From NCBI GenBank assembly GCA_025963815.1, contig JAOQAA010000656.1, positions 1-29,366 on the forward strand: DNA of 29,366 nt. The letters are read 5' to 3'. The first letter of the stretch is position 1; each line of letters opens with the position of its first letter. Position numbers and translations under genes: made by a program. Positions 23,140 through 29,366 of this stretch are shown in pieces. The DNA is from Capsulimonas sp. (GTDB lineage Bacteria > Armatimonadota > Armatimonadia > Armatimonadales > Capsulimonadaceae). The notes beneath the pieces are model-generated. The model ran no database searches. It was not told the DNA's origin and was given only the letters and a program-made list of their open reading frames with translations.

Positions 23140-23863
23140 TTGCCGAAATCAGAAAGAACGTCGGCCGGCGACTGTCGTCCTTCCACTCCGGCTTCTCCAT
23201 GATCGTCTCCGCCGCGACCGGCGCCTCGGAGACCCCTGCAATTCGGAATCCCGCATCGATCAGCGTATTGATGTACGTCGCGAACGTCCGGTGGTACTTG
23301 ACGACATCCGGCGCGAGCCATTGCGTCACGCGTCGCCCTTCCTCCTGATAGCCATCGACGGGCCAGTGGCGCCGCTCGCCATTTGGCCCAGCACACCACT
23401 GCTGACCGGGTGCGGCTGTGAAGATCGGATGCTCCACTGAAAATACGAACGCGCCCCCGCCGGTCAGGCTCCGGGCAACTGTGTCGCACACAAGATCAAA
23501 CCGCTCCACATAATGCAGCGCAAGCGAACTGATCGCCACATCGAACACGCCCTCTTCGAAATCGATATCCTCAATCGCCATCCGAAGATAAGTCACGCCG
23601 GGATCGTCCGTCGCCGCCCGCGCCCGCTCCAGCATCTTCTCGGACAAATCCACGCCCACCACCGACTGCCCGCCCTGCTCACGCACATACCGGCAATGCC
23701 ACCCGAACCCGCAGCCCAGATCCAGCACGCGCTTGCCGTGAAGGTTGGGAAGCATTGCGCGAAAGAATTTCCACTCATGCGCGGCGTCCAGCCCGCTGAT
23801 CGAACGCGGCATTTGGCTGTAGGCGTCGAAAAAGTCCGGATCGTCGTATTTATTTTGCTTCAT
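23120..23863 (-). CDS. Class I SAM-dependent methyltransferase
   Basis: 247-residue cytoplasmic methyltransferase of the Methyltransf_11/25 type. SAM motif I is RVLDLGCGFGWHCRYV, motif II ends VVGVDLSEKMLERAR, the acidic post-II segment is AIEDIDFEEGVFDVAISSLALHYV, and FVFSVEHPIFT follows. Similar proteins are annotated as generic SAM-dependent or UbiE/BioC-like methyltransferases; the substrate is unknown. It starts 14 bp after a small gene on the same strand and probably shares its transcript. Its stop overlaps the 3' end of the converging 149-residue gene. Confidence 0.9.
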   Translation of the reverse strand: MKQNKYDDPDFFDAYSQMPRSISGLDAAHEWKFFRAMLPNLHGKRVLDLGCGFGWHCRYVREQGGQSVVGVDLSEKMLERARAATDDPGVTYLRMAIEDIDFEEGVFDVAISSLALHYVERFDLVCDTVARSLTGGGAFVFSVEHPIFTAAPGQQWCAGPNGERRHWPVDGYQEEGRRVTQWLAPDVVKYHRTFATYINTLIDAGFRIAGVSEAPVAAETIMEKPEWKDDSRRPTFFLISAIKSDVG

Positions 23864-23877
23864 TGCACATCCAACTT

Positions 23878-24111
23878 TTACTTCGCGTCCGGTTCCGTTT
23901 CCGCCAGCAGAATATGGTCGCTGCGCACGATCAACTCAGACAGCTCGCCGTTGCGCAAGCCGGTGAGGTGGATGATCTGCGTCCGGCCGCTCTCGGCGCT
24001 CGCGGCGAGCGATTGCGTGATAGTGCGCATATGCGCGGTGCTGACGGACATGCCCTCGATCTTGACGATCTCGTCGGACGGTGGAAAGCGCAGCCAAAGA
24101 GTGAGTTTCAT
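23878..24111 (-). CDS. Small hypothetical protein
   Basis: 77 residues, no family recognised. The sequence (MKLTLWLRFPPSDEIVKIEGMSVS ... IIHLTGLRNGELSELIVRSDH) alternates hydrophobic strands and looks like a small beta-rich domain. It has no signal peptide, helix or cysteine. The 14-bp gap to the methyltransferase start favours a two-gene transcript. The ribosome site is weak (AGAGTAAA). An opposing 110-residue frame over the same bases has the arginine-rich look of an antisense shadow. Confidence 0.6.
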   Translation of the reverse strand: MKLTLWLRFPPSDEIVKIEGMSVSTAHMRTITQSLAASAESGRTQIIHLTGLRNGELSELIVRSDHILLAETEPDAK

Positions 24112-24145
24112 GTTATATTTTACTCTGTAATAAGCAGATTGATAA

Positions 24146-24174
24146 TGCGGAGATTAATGGCTATAATCTCCGCA
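24146..24174. repeat. 11-bp inverted repeat, operator candidate
   Basis: TGCGGAGATTA (24146-24156) and TAATCTCCGCA (24164-24174) are exact complements with a 7-nt loop. No T-run follows on either strand, so it is better read as a regulator site upstream of the minus-strand pair of genes than as a terminator. Confidence 0.5.
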
Positions 24175-24187
24175 AAAGGTGCGGTGA

Positions 24188-24307
24188 ATGACTGACTACA
24201 TCAATGAACTCCCTGATTGTCCAAAGTTTGTTTGGGATCAGGGGGCTTGGCGCAGATTGAAGCTGCTAACGAGTAAAAAGAAGACGCCATTTGTTGTTTT
24301 GTCGTGA
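24188..24307 (+). pseudogene. 39-codon fragment resembling the N-terminus of a Fic protein (DUF4172)
   Basis: A short frame with AAAAGGTG upstream encodes MTDYINELPDCPKFVWDQGA, then a basic tail ending in TGA at 24305-24307. The YI-x-LPD-x-P-F-x-WD pattern is what I recall for DUF4172, the N-terminal helix domain of Fic-family AMP transferases (usually LPDWPxFxWD). After about 24 residues the similarity ends and no Fic domain (HPFxxGNGR) is found downstream. I read it as a truncated relic; a genuine small protein is possible. Confidence 0.45.
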
Positions 24308-24342
24308 AGAAATGTCGATTTGTTGTCTTGTCACACGACAAG
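24289..24342 (+). repeat. Direct repeat plus inverted repeat upstream of the RibD_C gene
   Basis: ATTTGTTGTTTTGTC (24289-24303) recurs with one mismatch as ATTTGTTGTCTTGTC (24318-24332), 29 bp apart. The second copy ends in the inverted repeat CTTGTC-ACAC-GACAAG (24327-24342). This could be a regulatory site for the downstream gene, or a mark of the rearrangement that left the Fic fragment. Confidence 0.5.
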
Positions 24343-24385
24343 TGATTGAAGGTTAAGGGTCTTGACTTTAAGGAGAACTAGAATT

Positions 24386-25048
24386 ATGACACGCGTCCGA
24401 GTTAATGGCTTTACCATCTCGCTTGACGGATACGGAGCTGGTCCGAATCAGAACATCAGCAATCCGCTCGGCGTGGGCGGGACAGATTTGCACCAGTGGT
24501 TACTCCCGACACGCACGTTCCAACGGACCGTATTTGGCGCCGACGGCGGCGCAGCGGGGATCGATGACGACTTCGCTGCGCGGGGCTTCGAGAATGTGGG
24601 CGCCTGGATTCTCGGAAGAAACATGTTCGGACCGATTCGCGGTTCCTGGCCCGACATGGACTGGAAAGGCTGGTGGGGGGACAGCCCACCGTATCACGTT
24701 CCAACTTTCATCCTGACTCATCACGCGCGCCCGCCCATCGAGATGGAAGGCGGAACGACGTTCTACTTCGTCACGGGCGGTATTCACGAGGCGCTTGACC
24801 GGGCGCGCGACGCAGCCAACGGAATGGATGTGCGCATTGGCGGCGGAGCTAACACGATCCAGCAATATCTTCGTGCGGGCCTCATTGATGAGCTGCACAT
24901 CGCAATATCGCCGGTCCTGCTGGGCCAGGGAGAGCGGCTGTTCGAGGGGACTGACGTGCGCGCTCTGGGATACGAATGCGTTCAGTTCGTTGCATCGGAG
25001 AAAGCCACCCACGTTGTATTCCGGCGCCAAGGGCGCAATGACGCATAA
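24386..25048 (+). CDS. RibD C-terminal / dihydrofolate reductase-like protein
   Basis: 220-residue cytoplasmic protein of the RibD_C (dihydrofolate reductase-like) family, predicted NADPH-dependent reductases. It opens RVRVNGFTISLDGYGAGPNQN, has NVGAWILGRNMFG, the central VPTFILTHHARPP and FVTGGIHEALDRAR, the nucleotide-site GGGANTIQQYLRAGLIDELHI and ISPVLLGQGERLFEG. These match the stand-alone group related to YyaP/YwjB, whose substrate is generally unknown; it is not the trimethoprim-target FolA or the full RibD. ATG 24386 with AAGGAG 10 bases upstream is preferred over the longer frame from 24362. Confidence 0.88.
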   Translation: MTRVRVNGFTISLDGYGAGPNQNISNPLGVGGTDLHQWLLPTRTFQRTVFGADGGAAGIDDDFAARGFENVGAWILGRNMFGPIRGSWPDMDWKGWWGDSPPYHVPTFILTHHARPPIEMEGGTTFYFVTGGIHEALDRARDAANGMDVRIGGGANTIQQYLRAGLIDELHIAISPVLLGQGERLFEGTDVRALGYECVQFVASEKATHVVFRRQGRNDA

Positions 25049-25124
25049 CAACCGGTATGAGCGACGAATTCGCCAATAATGCTGGAAAACAAAGGATGAC
25101 GGGATGATAGGAGTAATGGGGTGC

Positions 25125-25159
25125 TCCTCAGGCTAAAACGGGTGTTTTAGTTCTGAGGA
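25125..25159. terminator. Hairpin between the RibD_C gene and tRNA-Lys
   Basis: The interrupted stem pairs TCCTCAG (25125-25131) with CTGAGGA (25153-25159), and CTAAAAC (25133-25139) with GTTTTAG (25144-25150), with a 4-nt loop. It lies 2 bp past the tRNA 3' end on the minus strand and downstream of the RibD_C gene on the plus strand. There is no T-run, so it may be a processing or weak termination structure. Confidence 0.5.
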
Positions 25160-25161
25160 AG

Positions 25162-25233
25162 TGGGTCGGCTGGGTCTCGAACCCAGGACCCCATCATTAA
25201 AAGTGATGTGCTCTACCGCTGAGCTACCGACCC
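25162..25233 (-). tRNA. tRNA-Lys (anticodon UUU)
   Basis: Read on the minus strand, the acceptor stem GGGTCGG pairs with CCGACCC before discriminator A. A D-arm (GCTCAGCGGTAGAGC), anticodon loop CTTTTAA with anticodon TTT, and the T-arm loop GGGTTCGAGACCC are all present. The 72-nt length excludes CCA, which is not encoded (CTT follows the discriminator), so CCA must be added enzymatically. It is a single tRNA, with no neighbouring RNA genes. Confidence 0.97.
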
Positions 25234-25267
25234 ATGGAATGCCTGTCATGGGGTGACAAGCGGAGAA

Positions 25268-25296
25268 AGTATACCCGCTGGCGTCGAGCAAATCAA
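25268..25296 (-). promoter_or_regulatory. Promoter of tRNA-Lys
   Basis: On the minus strand TTGATT (25296-25291) and TATACT (25273-25268) are 17 bp apart. Transcription would begin about 25-30 nt before the tRNA 5' end at 25233, leaving a short leader for RNase P. Confidence 0.75.
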
Positions 25297-25329
25297 GTCC
25301 TTTACTCTATTTCGGGGGCGGGATGCGGG

Positions 25330-25367
25330 AAAAACTTCGGGGCCTCGGCGTATTGCCGAGGCCCCGA
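25330..25367 (-). terminator. Terminator of the sialate O-acetylesterase gene
   Basis: The 13-bp stem (arms 25337-25349 and 25355-25367, core GGGGCCTCGGC/GCCGAGGCCCC, 5-nt loop) is followed on the minus strand by AGTTTTT. It lies 5 bp after the esterase stop codon. Confidence 0.92.
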
Positions 25368-25371
25368 GGGG

Positions 25372-27432
25372 TTATTTGGCGCTGACGGTGAGGCCGGGCC
25401 AGTCGTCGGTGCGGAAGGGGACGGCGGGGAGGCCGGCCTTGTTGTAGAGGTTGGTGACCGGGTTCTCTGACCAGGCGTAACGCACCGCGATGGGGGCGGG
25501 GACGCTGGGGGAGGAGAGCACAACGGTCGAGCCGTCGATCACGGCGTCGGCCCAATACCACTTTTTGTCGGCGCCAGCGAGGGCGAAGCCTTTGACGGCG
25601 GCGGTGGAGCTGGGATCGGCCGTGGGGACGAAGTTGCCGGTGCGGGTCAGGTAGTCGCTGAGTGGGGTCGTGGTGCTGACGAGCAGGCCGCCGCCGAGGT
25701 GATCGAAGGTCACGCGGACCTTGGAGCCCTCGACTTTATAGGACTTGTACTCGGGGCCGCTGTATTCGATCTTCTGACCGTAGGTCTTGGCGAGGGCGGT
25801 CAGAGCGAGGCGGCGGCCGACATCCTGCTTATCCTTAGGATGGATGTCAGGGTTGTCGCCGATATCGATCGCGAGCGCCTGTCCGGAGTTCTTGACGTTC
25901 TTCGCCGTCATCGTCTGCGCTTCGCGCAGTTCCGCCCAGGGGTGGTCGCCCGGCTGATCGGCCACGGCCTGGAAGTTCGCCAGCTGGACGATGTAGAACG
26001 GGAAGTCGCCCTCGCCCCATTGCTTGCGCCAATCGCCGATCATGGCGGGCAGCAGCGCGCGGTATTGGTAAGCGCGATCGGCGTTCGATTCGCCCTGATA
26101 CCAGATCGCGCCCTTGACGCCGTAGGGGACGAGCGGCTGGATCATGCCGTTATACAAAACGGTCACCACATTGGGGTTGCCGTTGAGGTTCTGCGGAAAA
26201 TGCTTCGTCTGGGCGACCGATGCGGCAATCTTATACTGCCAGGGACCGGTGAGCGAAACGGAATCGCCGCCGGGAATTTCCAGATGCATCGGATTGGCGC
26301 CGTCATACAATCCGCCGCCGCCGCCAGTGTCCATCGCGCGGACCGTAATCACGTTTGCGCCCGCGCGCAGCGCCGATTTGGGGACCGTGTAGATCCGCTC
26401 TATCCCAAAGTCGTTCGAGGCGCCGACCTGGACGCCATTGATCCAGGTCGTGTCGAGATCGTCGACCCGGCCCAGATACAGCTTGAGGTCGTTAGCCTCG
26501 GCGCCGGCGGGCAGTGTGAACTCCTTACGGAACCAGACGAGGCCGTCGAAGTTTGTCAGATCGGGATCGCCTACGGTTTCCCAGGTGGCCGGCAGCGTCA
26601 TCGTCTTCCACGAGGATGCATCCAGGGCCGGATCACTCCAGTTGGCCTTAGCGCCCGGGTCGTTGGCCGTGTACCAATTTTGCCACTGCTGGTCGAGGCT
26701 GAGGGTGGGGGCTTCGGTGCGCTTTGTCCGCACCGTGTCCAATCGATCCTTGAAATCGGACAGCTTGTCCAGCGATCCCTCGCTGGTCCAGGCTTCCGCA
26801 ATCGTGCCGCCCCAGGAAGTCTGGATCAGGCCGATCGGAATGTTGAGCTTCTGGTTGAGCTCGCGGCCGAAGAAGTAGCCGACGGCGCTGAAGCCGCTCC
26901 ATGTTCCCTGGCTGGCGATGCTCTCCGGCGTCACGGCTTCCCAATGTCCCGCCGCCAGATCCTGTGGGGTGAAGGCCGTGTTTTTGGGAGTGGTGAAGAT
27001 TCGGATGTTGGAATTGTTGGCGGCGGCGATCTCCGGCGCGGGGTTCGCCAGCATTCCCATACCGAACTCCATGTTCGACTGCCCCGAGCAGATCCAGACA
27101 TCGCCGACCAGGATATCGTGCAGCGTGGTGCTGCTTGGGCCGGTCACGGTCAAATCGTAGGGGCCGCCGGCGGTCAGCGCCGGCAGCTTCGCGATCCACT
27201 TGCCGTCCGCGCCCGCTGTTCCGCTGGCGCTCTTGCCGTTGATGCTGACGGTCACCTTCGTTCCCGGAGCCGCCCAGCCCCACACGGGATCCTGACGGTC
27301 GCGCTGGAGCACGAGATGGTCCGTGAAGACTGGGGACAGAAAGGGTTTCGCGTCCGGCGTCTGCGCCATCGCGCTTGATAGGGGAAGCGCCGCAAGAACG
27401 AGCAGGCCGACGCCTCTCGGGGAGACTTTCAT
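25372..27432 (-). CDS. Secreted sialate O-acetylesterase-like SGNH esterase
   Basis: Exported 686-residue carbohydrate esterase of the sialate 9-O-acetylesterase (SASA/DUF303) family, removing acetyl groups from sialic acid or other acetylated glycans. A signal peptide (VGLLVLAALPLSSAMA) is followed by a small beta domain, then the SGNH core with Ser119 in WICSGQSNMEFGM. A jelly-roll domain is inserted in the middle (FRKEFTLPAGAEANDLKLYLG ... WINGVQ), as in this family. The core resumes with GAIWYQGESNADRAYQYRAL and the catalytic Asp/His region DNPDIHPKDKQDVGRRLA. The chosen ATG (27432) has GAGG 8 bases upstream; the frame is open a further 33 codons but that part lacks signal-peptide character. 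It lies 120 bp after the lipoprotein SGNH gene, likely co-transcribed. In soil bacteria the substrate is often acetylated plant polysaccharide rather than sialate. Confidence 0.92.
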   Translation of the reverse strand: MKVSPRGVGLLVLAALPLSSAMAQTPDAKPFLSPVFTDHLVLQRDRQDPVWGWAAPGTKVTVSINGKSASGTAGADGKWIAKLPALTAGGPYDLTVTGPSSTTLHDILVGDVWICSGQSNMEFGMGMLANPAPEIAAANNSNIRIFTTPKNTAFTPQDLAAGHWEAVTPESIASQGTWSGFSAVGYFFGRELNQKLNIPIGLIQTSWGGTIAEAWTSEGSLDKLSDFKDRLDTVRTKRTEAPTLSLDQQWQNWYTANDPGAKANWSDPALDASSWKTMTLPATWETVGDPDLTNFDGLVWFRKEFTLPAGAEANDLKLYLGRVDDLDTTWINGVQVGASNDFGIERIYTVPKSALRAGANVITVRAMDTGGGGGLYDGANPMHLEIPGGDSVSLTGPWQYKIAASVAQTKHFPQNLNGNPNVVTVLYNGMIQPLVPYGVKGAIWYQGESNADRAYQYRALLPAMIGDWRKQWGEGDFPFYIVQLANFQAVADQPGDHPWAELREAQTMTAKNVKNSGQALAIDIGDNPDIHPKDKQDVGRRLALTALAKTYGQKIEYSGPEYKSYKVEGSKVRVTFDHLGGGLLVSTTTPLSDYLTRTGNFVPTADPSSTAAVKGFALAGADKKWYWADAVIDGSTVVLSSPSVPAPIAVRYAWSENPVTNLYNKAGLPAVPFRTDDWPGLTVSAK

Positions 27433-27552
27433 GGAAATACCTCGTCGTTGTGTCGTGGGAATTTTACTGGATAAGATCGCAATACGACACGCGCGCCACC
27501 GTTTCCTGCCCGGCGTCATGCAAAACAACATTGCCCCGTCGGGAGATATCGG

Positions 27553-28254
27553 TTATTTCGACAGCAGCGGTGCGATGCTATTCGCAACCTGCGCGGATTC
27601 CGCGGCGACGCCCTTGTCGCTCGGATGAACGGTGTCGCCCGACCAATATTCCGAATGCCCCTCGGTCAGAGCAAAGATGTCGTCAATGGGGATCTGCTTG
27701 GCGGTCGCCGCCGCGACGGCGATCTTGTTGCGCTCGATGACGCGCTGCGTCTTGGGGCTAAGCTGTGTCAGCGACGAATCGGCGTAGACCGAAGTAGAAG
27801 TCGCGCAGATCAATTTGGCGCGCGGCGCGTACTTTTGGATCGTCGCGATGAACTTGGGGTAAGCGCGCCGAAACTCGTCTTCCGAGTAATCCCACCCATG
27901 CAGGCCGTTGTTGAAGTGGATCACGTCCCAGTGATACTCTTGCAGAACCAGTGCGACTTCCTTCAGCAGCATGTCGTCACCCACGGATTTCGACGTGGAC
28001 AATCGGGATACCGACGCCTTGCCGCTCAGCTTATCCGCCACTTGGGGATAGTACATGCGGGTGATCGAATCGCCGATCAGAAGCACGCGCGGCAGGTTCG
28101 TCTCCCCGCCGTCCGTGATCCAGATATCACTCCACTCAATGCCCTCACGATGCACGGCGGATTGATCGGCGCTGCGCGCCTGCGGCGCACATCCAAGCAG
28201 TCCCAGTGTGGACGCCAGCAGCACGAGCGGCGCAAATAATTGTCTTGCCTTCAT
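27553..28254 (-). CDS. SGNH/GDSL hydrolase lipoprotein
   Basis: 233-residue exported lipoprotein esterase. The signal ends in a lipobox (GLLGC, Cys22), so it should be membrane-anchored. Block I is LLIGDSITRMYY with Ser63. The block III region reads FNNGLHGWDY, where the usual Gly-x-Asn-Asp is shifted. Block V is GDTVHPSDKG with the Asp-x-x-His pair. This subgroup is annotated SGNH/GDSL hydrolase and often lies with glycoside hydrolases as a probable carbohydrate acetylesterase. GGGGAGAG just before ATG 28254 supports the start. First gene of a probable two-gene unit with the sialate esterase, under the palindromic operator at 28293-28318. Confidence 0.9.
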   Translation of the reverse strand: MKARQLFAPLVLLASTLGLLGCAPQARSADQSAVHREGIEWSDIWITDGGETNLPRVLLIGDSITRMYYPQVADKLSGKASVSRLSTSKSVGDDMLLKEVALVLQEYHWDVIHFNNGLHGWDYSEDEFRRAYPKFIATIQKYAPRAKLICATSTSVYADSSLTQLSPKTQRVIERNKIAVAAATAKQIPIDDIFALTEGHSEYWSGDTVHPSDKGVAAESAQVANSIAPLLSK

Positions 28255-28292
28255 TGACTCTCCCCGATTTCGCCAGTCTTTGATCCGAATAT

Positions 28293-28318
28293 TGTTGATG
28301 TAACCGGTTACATCAACA
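28293..28318 (-). promoter_or_regulatory. 26-bp perfect palindrome, LacI-type operator
   Basis: The half-sites TGTTGATGTAACC and GGTTACATCAACA make an unbroken 26-bp palindrome with a central CG, whose core TGTAACCGGTTACA resembles LacI-family operators. It lies 38 bp before the SGNH lipoprotein gene and directly after a possible minus-strand -10 (TATCAT, 28323-28318), where a repressor would block initiation. No good -35 is visible. Confidence 0.82.
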
Positions 28319-28343
28319 TGATACCAGAATTATGGCGGTAACG

Positions 28344-28646
28344 CTATCTTTGTGTGACAGTGGCTAAGAAGAAATACGCAGCGTCACGATTTCGAGCGGC
28401 GACAGTGGGGTAGACGTTCTTGTTGGCGTGGACGGTCTGGTCTTGATCGGGGCTCATCACGGACCAGGGCATATCCATGCGCAGCTTGGCGTTCGGGACG
28501 TTGAAGTTGAATCCAAGATGTACGGCTTCTTCCCCATTGCCCTGGACCGTTTCCCGCACCCAAGCGAGGAGAGGATGGTCAAGTTCAGAACGTTGGCAAA
28601 TGCCGGGAACAATCGCCGGCCATTCTTGCTTTCGTCTGCCTTCAAT
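28344..28646 (-). pseudogene. Remnant of a GH38 alpha-mannosidase
   Basis: This frame is open from directly after the stop of the PMI-like gene to a stop at 28344-28346 but has no good start; only a GTG at 28559 with no clear ribosome site. Its translation contains SELDHPLLAWVRETVQ, AVHLGFNFNVPNAKLRMDMP, then SVMSPDQDQ and HANKNVYPT. I recognise this as the beta-sandwich segment of GH38 alpha-mannosidases (typically AFPFNVPxGxxRxDxPxGVxRPExDQ...KN). The expected continuation (VQRWVDVSN) and the catalytic N-terminal domain are missing. It is probably a degraded gene internal to a mannoside locus. The assignment is by pattern memory, not by search. Confidence 0.55.
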
Positions 28647-29366
28647 CTATCTATTTTCAATTTCGATCCCTCCCGAATGACGTGCGCTTTCGACCAGCTT
28701 GTCGATTTCCGGGCGCACAAACGCTTTTAATGTGGCGCAGGTCTGTCCTTCAGATCCACCATAGGGGCGGATTGTGTACTGGCCGACGCTTGCCGGCACG
28801 ATCACCGTCTCAGCATAGTGGACGATGAACGGCGAAAATGCGCCTGAGGGGCTTTCCACGATCGCTTCTCGGCCTTCGACCAGACACACGACATCCACTG
28901 TCCCCATAGTGTCGTGAGGAACGGACGCAGAGAACCAGTGACGGCGGGTTTCGATGAACTCCAGCGGGTGAAGCCCGGTCCGCTCTTCCCGCCAGCCTGG
29001 GCCTTCGCGGATCGGTTCGAACCGGTTGACAAGGTTATCCCGTACCCACATCGCGTCGCGATCTGTTTGTAGATTTTCACGGCCGCGTTCTAAGTTGATC
29101 GGGCGGGGGAGACCGTCGAGGCCAAGACGCTCCCAGTCCCACAGCTTGAAGGTGAAGATGTAGGGAGTGGCGCTGATTTCCAGGACCATCGTTTCGGCGC
29201 CGGAGCAATGGATCGTGCCGGCGGGGATCAGAAAATGGTCATGCTTTTTTGCCGGCCAGCGGTGGACGAATTTGCCGGCGTCGAACTCGGTCCTGCCCGC
29301 CTGAGCTTCCGAGATCGCGTCGAACATAGCGTCCGGATCGGCGCCCATCTCCAAGCCGAGATAAAC
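28647..29366 (-). CDS. Class I mannose-6-phosphate isomerase-like protein (partial, N-terminus beyond right edge)
   Basis: The frame is open to the window edge; 239 C-terminal residues are visible, starting VYLGLEMGADPD, so the ATG at 29354 is internal. The cupin metal-site segment KKHDHFLIPAGTIHCSGAETMVLEI resembles class I mannose-6-phosphate isomerases (ManA), which interconvert mannose-6-phosphate and fructose-6-phosphate. A second cupin-like part follows (FVRPEIDKL near the end). Less certain than ManA proper, because the N-terminal zinc ligands are outside the window and this subgroup includes class I-like proteins of unproven activity. Next to a GH38 remnant, the context supports mannose metabolism. 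Confidence 0.78.
   Translation of the reverse strand, partial: VYLGLEMGADPDAMFDAISEAQAGRTEFDAGKFVHRWPAKKHDHFLIPAGTIHCSGAETMVLEISATPYIFTFKLWDWERLGLDGLPRPINLERGRENLQTDRDAMWVRDNLVNRFEPIREGPGWREERTGLHPLEFIETRRHWFSASVPHDTMGTVDVVCLVEGREAIVESPSGAFSPFIVHYAETVIVPASVGQYTIRPYGGSEGQTCATLKAFVRPEIDKLVESARHSGGIEIENR

Noticed and set aside
24146..24174. Inverted repeat as an intrinsic terminator
   Set aside because: There is no T-run on either strand after the stem and it does not follow any gene end; kept as an operator candidate.
25699..27378. 559-codon open frame on the plus strand opposite the sialate esterase gene
   Set aside because: It lies entirely antisense to a gene with clear catalytic motifs and a signal peptide, has the Val/Gly/Arg-rich composition of a reverse-frame shadow, and has no ribosome site.
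28457..28720. 87-codon minus-strand frame over the end of the PMI-like gene
   Set aside because: It overlaps the PMI-like coding frame and the GH38-like frame, and its translation lacks any recognisable pattern.
1..29366. CRISPR arrays, insertion sequences, prophage or toxin-antitoxin modules
   Set aside because: I found no regularly spaced repeats, transposase or integrase motifs, or phage structural genes. The only repeats are short operator-like or terminator-like ones.

Overview
The window is GC-rich, densely coded bacterial chromosome with housekeeping genes interleaved with secreted carbohydrate-active enzymes. Two things suggest a Gram-negative-type soil bacterium of the Armatimonadota (Capsulimonas/Chthonomonas-like). 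One is the cdaA-cdaR(ybbR)-glmM order, familiar from Firmicutes and related Terrabacteria. The other is the mix of large secreted GH2, GH3, sialate esterase and S53 peptidase proteins with small C-terminal beta-sandwich modules. This placement is an inference from gene content; there is no rRNA or marker phylogeny here. Several promoters are textbook sigma-70 sites (two are TTGACA-N17-TATAAT).

Layout. 1-2591 (-): 5' part of a very large protein of unknown function that runs off the left edge. 2701-3663 (+): membrane-anchored HATPase (anti-sigma/histidine-kinase-like), sharing a bidirectional terminator with 3821-5260 (-), a soluble transhydrogenase (sthA). 5464-7144 (+): a two-gene unit of a histidine phosphatase and a stand-alone NAD(P)H-hydrate dehydratase. 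It meets a D-2-hydroxyacid dehydrogenase (7141-8097, -) stop to stop. 8310-11000 (+): secreted S53 (sedolisin) peptidase with extra C-terminal modules. 11183-14558 (+): cdaA-cdaR-glmM, the cyclic-di-AMP/peptidoglycan precursor operon. 14674-15162 (+): DinB-like protein.

15308-21875 (+): GH2 beta-mannosidase, SDR oxidoreductase and GH3 beta-glycosidase, each with its own promoter and palindromic operator candidate. The GH2 gene has two tandem LacI-family operators. 21972-23139 (+): three small proteins (a membrane CxxC protein, a single-TM protein, a possible TIR-like protein). 23120-24111 (-): a methyltransferase and a small hypothetical gene. 24188-24307: an apparent Fic/DUF4172 relic. 24386-25048 (+): a RibD_C/dihydrofolate-reductase-like protein. 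25162-25233 (-): tRNA-Lys(UUU). 25372-28254 (-): a lipoprotein SGNH hydrolase and a sialate O-acetylesterase-like enzyme behind a 26-bp perfect LacI-type palindrome. 28344-28646 (-): an apparent GH38 alpha-mannosidase remnant. 28647-29366 (-): the C-terminal part of a class I mannose-6-phosphate isomerase-like protein, cut by the right edge.

Together, the right two thirds look like a set of independently repressed glycan-degradation units with a mannose flavour (beta-mannosidase, alpha-mannosidase relic, PMI-like protein, acetyl esterases). No LacI-type regulator gene lies in the window, so any repressor acts in trans. I saw no CRISPR array, insertion sequence, prophage or obvious new defence system. 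The most unusual items are the unidentified large protein at the left edge, the duplicated C-terminal module of the S53 peptidase, the C-terminal domain shared by the GH2 and GH3 enzymes, and the two gene relics.
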